From NCBI RefSeq assembly GCF_900176395.1, contig NZ_FWXL01000012.1, positions 1 to 64,000 on the forward strand: a stretch of DNA of 64,000 nt, read 5' to 3'. The position numbers and the translations under genes are program-made. The stretch is from Novosphingobium sp. B1 (GTDB taxonomy: Bacteria > Pseudomonadota > Alphaproteobacteria > Sphingomonadales > Sphingomonadaceae). The notes under the pieces were generated by a model, which was not told the DNA's origin, searched no databases, and saw only the letters and a list, made by a program, of their open reading frames with translations. Of the stretch, positions 62,241-64,000 are shown one piece after another (within the stretch, counting starts at the first letter, position 1; the number at the start of each line of letters is the position of its first letter).

Positions 62241-63656
62241 ATGGCGCGAAGGCGCTTGTTCGCGGGCGAACAGCTCAAGGCCCTGCGCATCACGCGCAAG
62301 CTCCGGCAGGGCGAAATGGCCTCGTTGCTCGGCATCAGCGCTTCGTACCTGTCGCAGATCGAGAACGATGAACGCCCTCTGACCCCGGCGCTGACTGACC
62401 GCCTGCACCAGACCTTCCCGGTGGAATGGCAGGATTTCGCGGCAGATCGCGTTGAACCGGTACTGTCTGCCCTGCGCGATGCCACCGCCGATCCCGCACT
62501 CGGCCAGGTGCTCCCGGGCGACCAGGTAGAGCGCGTTGCCGAGCAATACCCCGCCTTCGCGCAGGCCTTCGCCCAGTTGTGGGATCAGCATCGCCGCTCG
62601 GTGCAGCGGCTGGAGGCGATCGACGAAGCGCTTGGATCGGACAGCATTTCGGGCGGCCGCCTGCCTTGGGAGGAAGTGCGCGACTGGTTCCACCATGCCA
62701 ACAACTATGTCGACACCATCGACCGCGCCGCCGAGCGCCTTGCCGTGCGCCTGTCCGGCACCGGCATGACGCCGACCACCGCGCAAATGGCGATCTGGCT
62801 GGAGAGCCGCGGCATCGCGGTGGAGCAGATCAGCGGCGGGGCAATGCGCCGCTTCGATCCCGAAGCCCGCCGGCTGACCATCGACCCCAACCAGCCGATC
62901 GAATCCGCCCGCTTCCAGATGGCTTACCAGCTTGCCGCCGAAGGGCTGCGCGAGGAAATCGCGGCAATCGTCGCAGCTGCCACGCTGCAATCCGATGCGG
63001 CGCGCCAGTTGCTTACCGTCGGGCTTGGCAACTATGCAGCGGGCGCGCTGATCATGCCGTATGAATGGTTTCGTACACGCGCCCGCGCACTCAGGCACGA
63101 TATCGACCAGCTTCGCCTGCTGTTCGGGGCCAGCTTCGAACAGGTGTGCCACCGCTTATCCACGCTGCAGCGCCCGCAGGCACGCGGCATCCCCATGTTC
63201 TTCTGCCGGGTCGACATGGCCGGTAACATCACCAAGCGCCATTCGGCCACGCGCCTGCAGTTCGCCCGCTTTGGCGGTGCCTGTCCGCTATGGGTTGTCC
63301 ATGAAGCCGTGGCCATTCCCGACCGGATCCACGTGCAAGCCGCCGAGATGCCCGATGGCGTACGCTATGTCTCGATTGCCAAAGGCCTGGTGAAGCCTTC
63401 GGGAAGCTATTACCGCAGCCCTCGCCGCTATGCAGTGGCACTTGGCTGCGAAGCCGCACTCGCCGATGAATTCATCTATGCCGATGGCATCAATCTCGCC
63501 CGGCCCGAGGCGGTCACGCGTATCGGCATTTCCTGCCGCATCTGCCCGCGTGACGCGTGCGACCAGCGCGCCTTTCCGCCAAGCGACCGGGCTATCGTGG
63601 TCGATCCCCACTCTCGCGATCTGGTGCCCTACGGCATCACCGAGTTCCGACCTTAG
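62241..63656 (+). CDS. ScfR/PccR-type regulator (XRE HTH with short-chain acyl-CoA sensing)
   Basis: 471-aa transcription regulator: N-terminal XRE helix-turn-helix ('LRQGEMASLLGISASYLSQ'), a central region with remnants of the ImmA/IrrE-like domain and a C-terminal domain with four Cys ('ISCRICPRDACDQRAFPP'), typical of ScfR proteins such as PccR, RamB and MccR. They sense short-chain acyl-CoA and switch propionate or related pathways. It is divergent from pccB over TTTGCAAA-type DNA, strong contextual support. The start at 62241 gives 'MARRRLFAGEQLKALR'. It overlaps the partial 3' gene by 4 bp. Confidence 0.92.
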   Translation: MARRRLFAGEQLKALRITRKLRQGEMASLLGISASYLSQIENDERPLTPALTDRLHQTFPVEWQDFAADRVEPVLSALRDATADPALGQVLPGDQVERVAEQYPAFAQAFAQLWDQHRRSVQRLEAIDEALGSDSISGGRLPWEEVRDWFHHANNYVDTIDRAAERLAVRLSGTGMTPTTAQMAIWLESRGIAVEQISGGAMRRFDPEARRLTIDPNQPIESARFQMAYQLAAEGLREEIAAIVAAATLQSDAARQLLTVGLGNYAAGALIMPYEWFRTRARALRHDIDQLRLLFGASFEQVCHRLSTLQRPQARGIPMFFCRVDMAGNITKRHSATRLQFARFGGACPLWVVHEAVAIPDRIHVQAAEMPDGVRYVSIAKGLVKPSGSYYRSPRRYAVALGCEAALADEFIYADGINLARPEAVTRIGISCRICPRDACDQRAFPPSDRAIVVDPHSRDLVPYGITEFRP

Positions 63657-64000
63657 TTGACGACGCGCACCGTCGCCGTGCCGGTCGCCCAGACCGGCAG
63701 GTACAGCCCCTGCCCCGCCGCCTGCAACTGGCCCGAGCGGGTACGCAACAGGTCAGCTTCGACAATGAAATCGCCCTCGCGCTTCGTCTCGATCGCGCGG
63801 TCGACCTTGCCGAGCAGCTTGGCATAGTCGCGCTCGAAATCCTGGGTCAGCGACGAGGCGACATATTGCACCACGCCCGGAGCATTGATCAGGTCGATGA
63901 TCAGGTCGCCGCCAGTCATGTCGGTCGTACCGCTGACGCTCAGGTCCTCGAACCCGACGCGGCGTGAATCCTTGGCGTTCACCGGCTTGCCGGTAAGCCA
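63653..64000 (-). CDS. Partial gene, similar to the C-terminus of DUF4403 proteins
   Basis: The C-terminal 115 residues of a gene that runs off the right edge. The frame reads through 'WLTGKPVNAKDSRRVGFED', then 'GGDLIIDLINAPGVVQYVA' and ends 'PVWATGTATVRVVN'. The order (a beta-repeat 'LTGKP', a helical spacer, and 'DFIVEADL' before 'ATGTATV') matches the ends of DUF4403 proteins, which resemble lipid-binding BPI-like folds. Tentative. It is convergent with the ScfR gene, overlapping its stop by 4 bp. Confidence 0.55.
   Translation of the reverse strand, partial: WLTGKPVNAKDSRRVGFEDLSVSGTTDMTGGDLIIDLINAPGVVQYVASSLTQDFERDYAKLLGKVDRAIETKREGDFIVEADLLRTRSGQLQAAGQGLYLPVWATGTATVRVVN

Overview
The window reads as a chromosomal segment of a GC-rich alphaproteobacterium in the Sphingomonadales, most like Novosphingobium. 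Support for this includes the rplK/rplA, nusG and secE proteins, an NDUFA12-type complex I subunit, DUF2155 and DUF3297 proteins, a valine/propionyl-CoA catabolic set with an ScfR/PccR-type regulator, and a secreted, lipoprotein-rich gene content. The species call is inference: no 16S rRNA is present. Almost every base is accounted for, and no gene-free stretch exceeds 300 bases. There is no CRISPR array, prophage or integron.

Layout: 0-2 kb holds the end of an IS21-like element abutting a DUF983 gene, then der. 2-10 kb holds a CHAP amidase and a valine-catabolic block (mmsB, enoyl-CoA hydratase, 3-hydroxyisobutyryl-CoA hydrolase, acyl-CoA dehydrogenase, mmsA) with a divergent LysR regulator. 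10-13 kb holds tRNA-Val, a BASS transporter, a phosphoribosyltransferase and a cytochrome b. 13-17 kb is an envelope-stress-like block: a PRC-barrel secreted protein with a hairpin over its ribosome binding site, a secreted S8 protease, a divergent ECF sigma with its anti-sigma, and a small hydrophilic protein behind an EcfG-like promoter. 17-24 kb holds serS, a degenerate LytM protein, a K+ channel, rimO and a degenerate HD-GYP protein. 24-35 kb holds an M28 peptidase, a cyclopropane-synthase-like/FAD oxidase/DUF1365 lipid-modification cluster, Pit phosphate transport, CorA, an EthA-like Baeyer-Villiger monooxygenase, a CinA-N protein and a cyclophilin.

35-38.4 kb is a tightly overlapped three-gene phosphorelay (CHASE3 kinase, single-domain receiver, receiver-HisKA_2 kinase). 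38.4-45 kb is the translation locus rplA-rplK / nusG-secE / tRNA-Trp, split by an S41 peptidase, a small secreted protein and a GT39-like glycosyltransferase. 45-54 kb holds aat, DUF2155, NDUFA12, DUF192, recX, a fatty acyl-AMP ligase, an alkylsulfatase, cytochrome c and a D-lactate dehydrogenase-like flavoprotein. 54-64 kb is the propionyl-CoA to succinyl-CoA pathway (pccA, a small membrane protein, mutase, epimerase, thiolase, pccB) with a divergent ScfR-type regulator, then a partial gene at the right edge.

The two catabolic blocks fit together. MmsA ends valine breakdown at propionyl-CoA, and the carboxylase, epimerase and mutase at the other end of the window turn that into succinyl-CoA. 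The signals most worth following are a 12-bp stem that hides the Shine-Dalgarno of the PRC-barrel gene, the ECF/anti-sigma/secreted-protease arrangement beside it, an EcfG-like promoter with 17-nt spacing, a compact three-protein phosphorelay and an orphan intrinsic terminator that may end a small RNA. I saw no unmistakable new multi-gene system. The 13.4-17.3 kb block is the best candidate for an undescribed regulatory unit.
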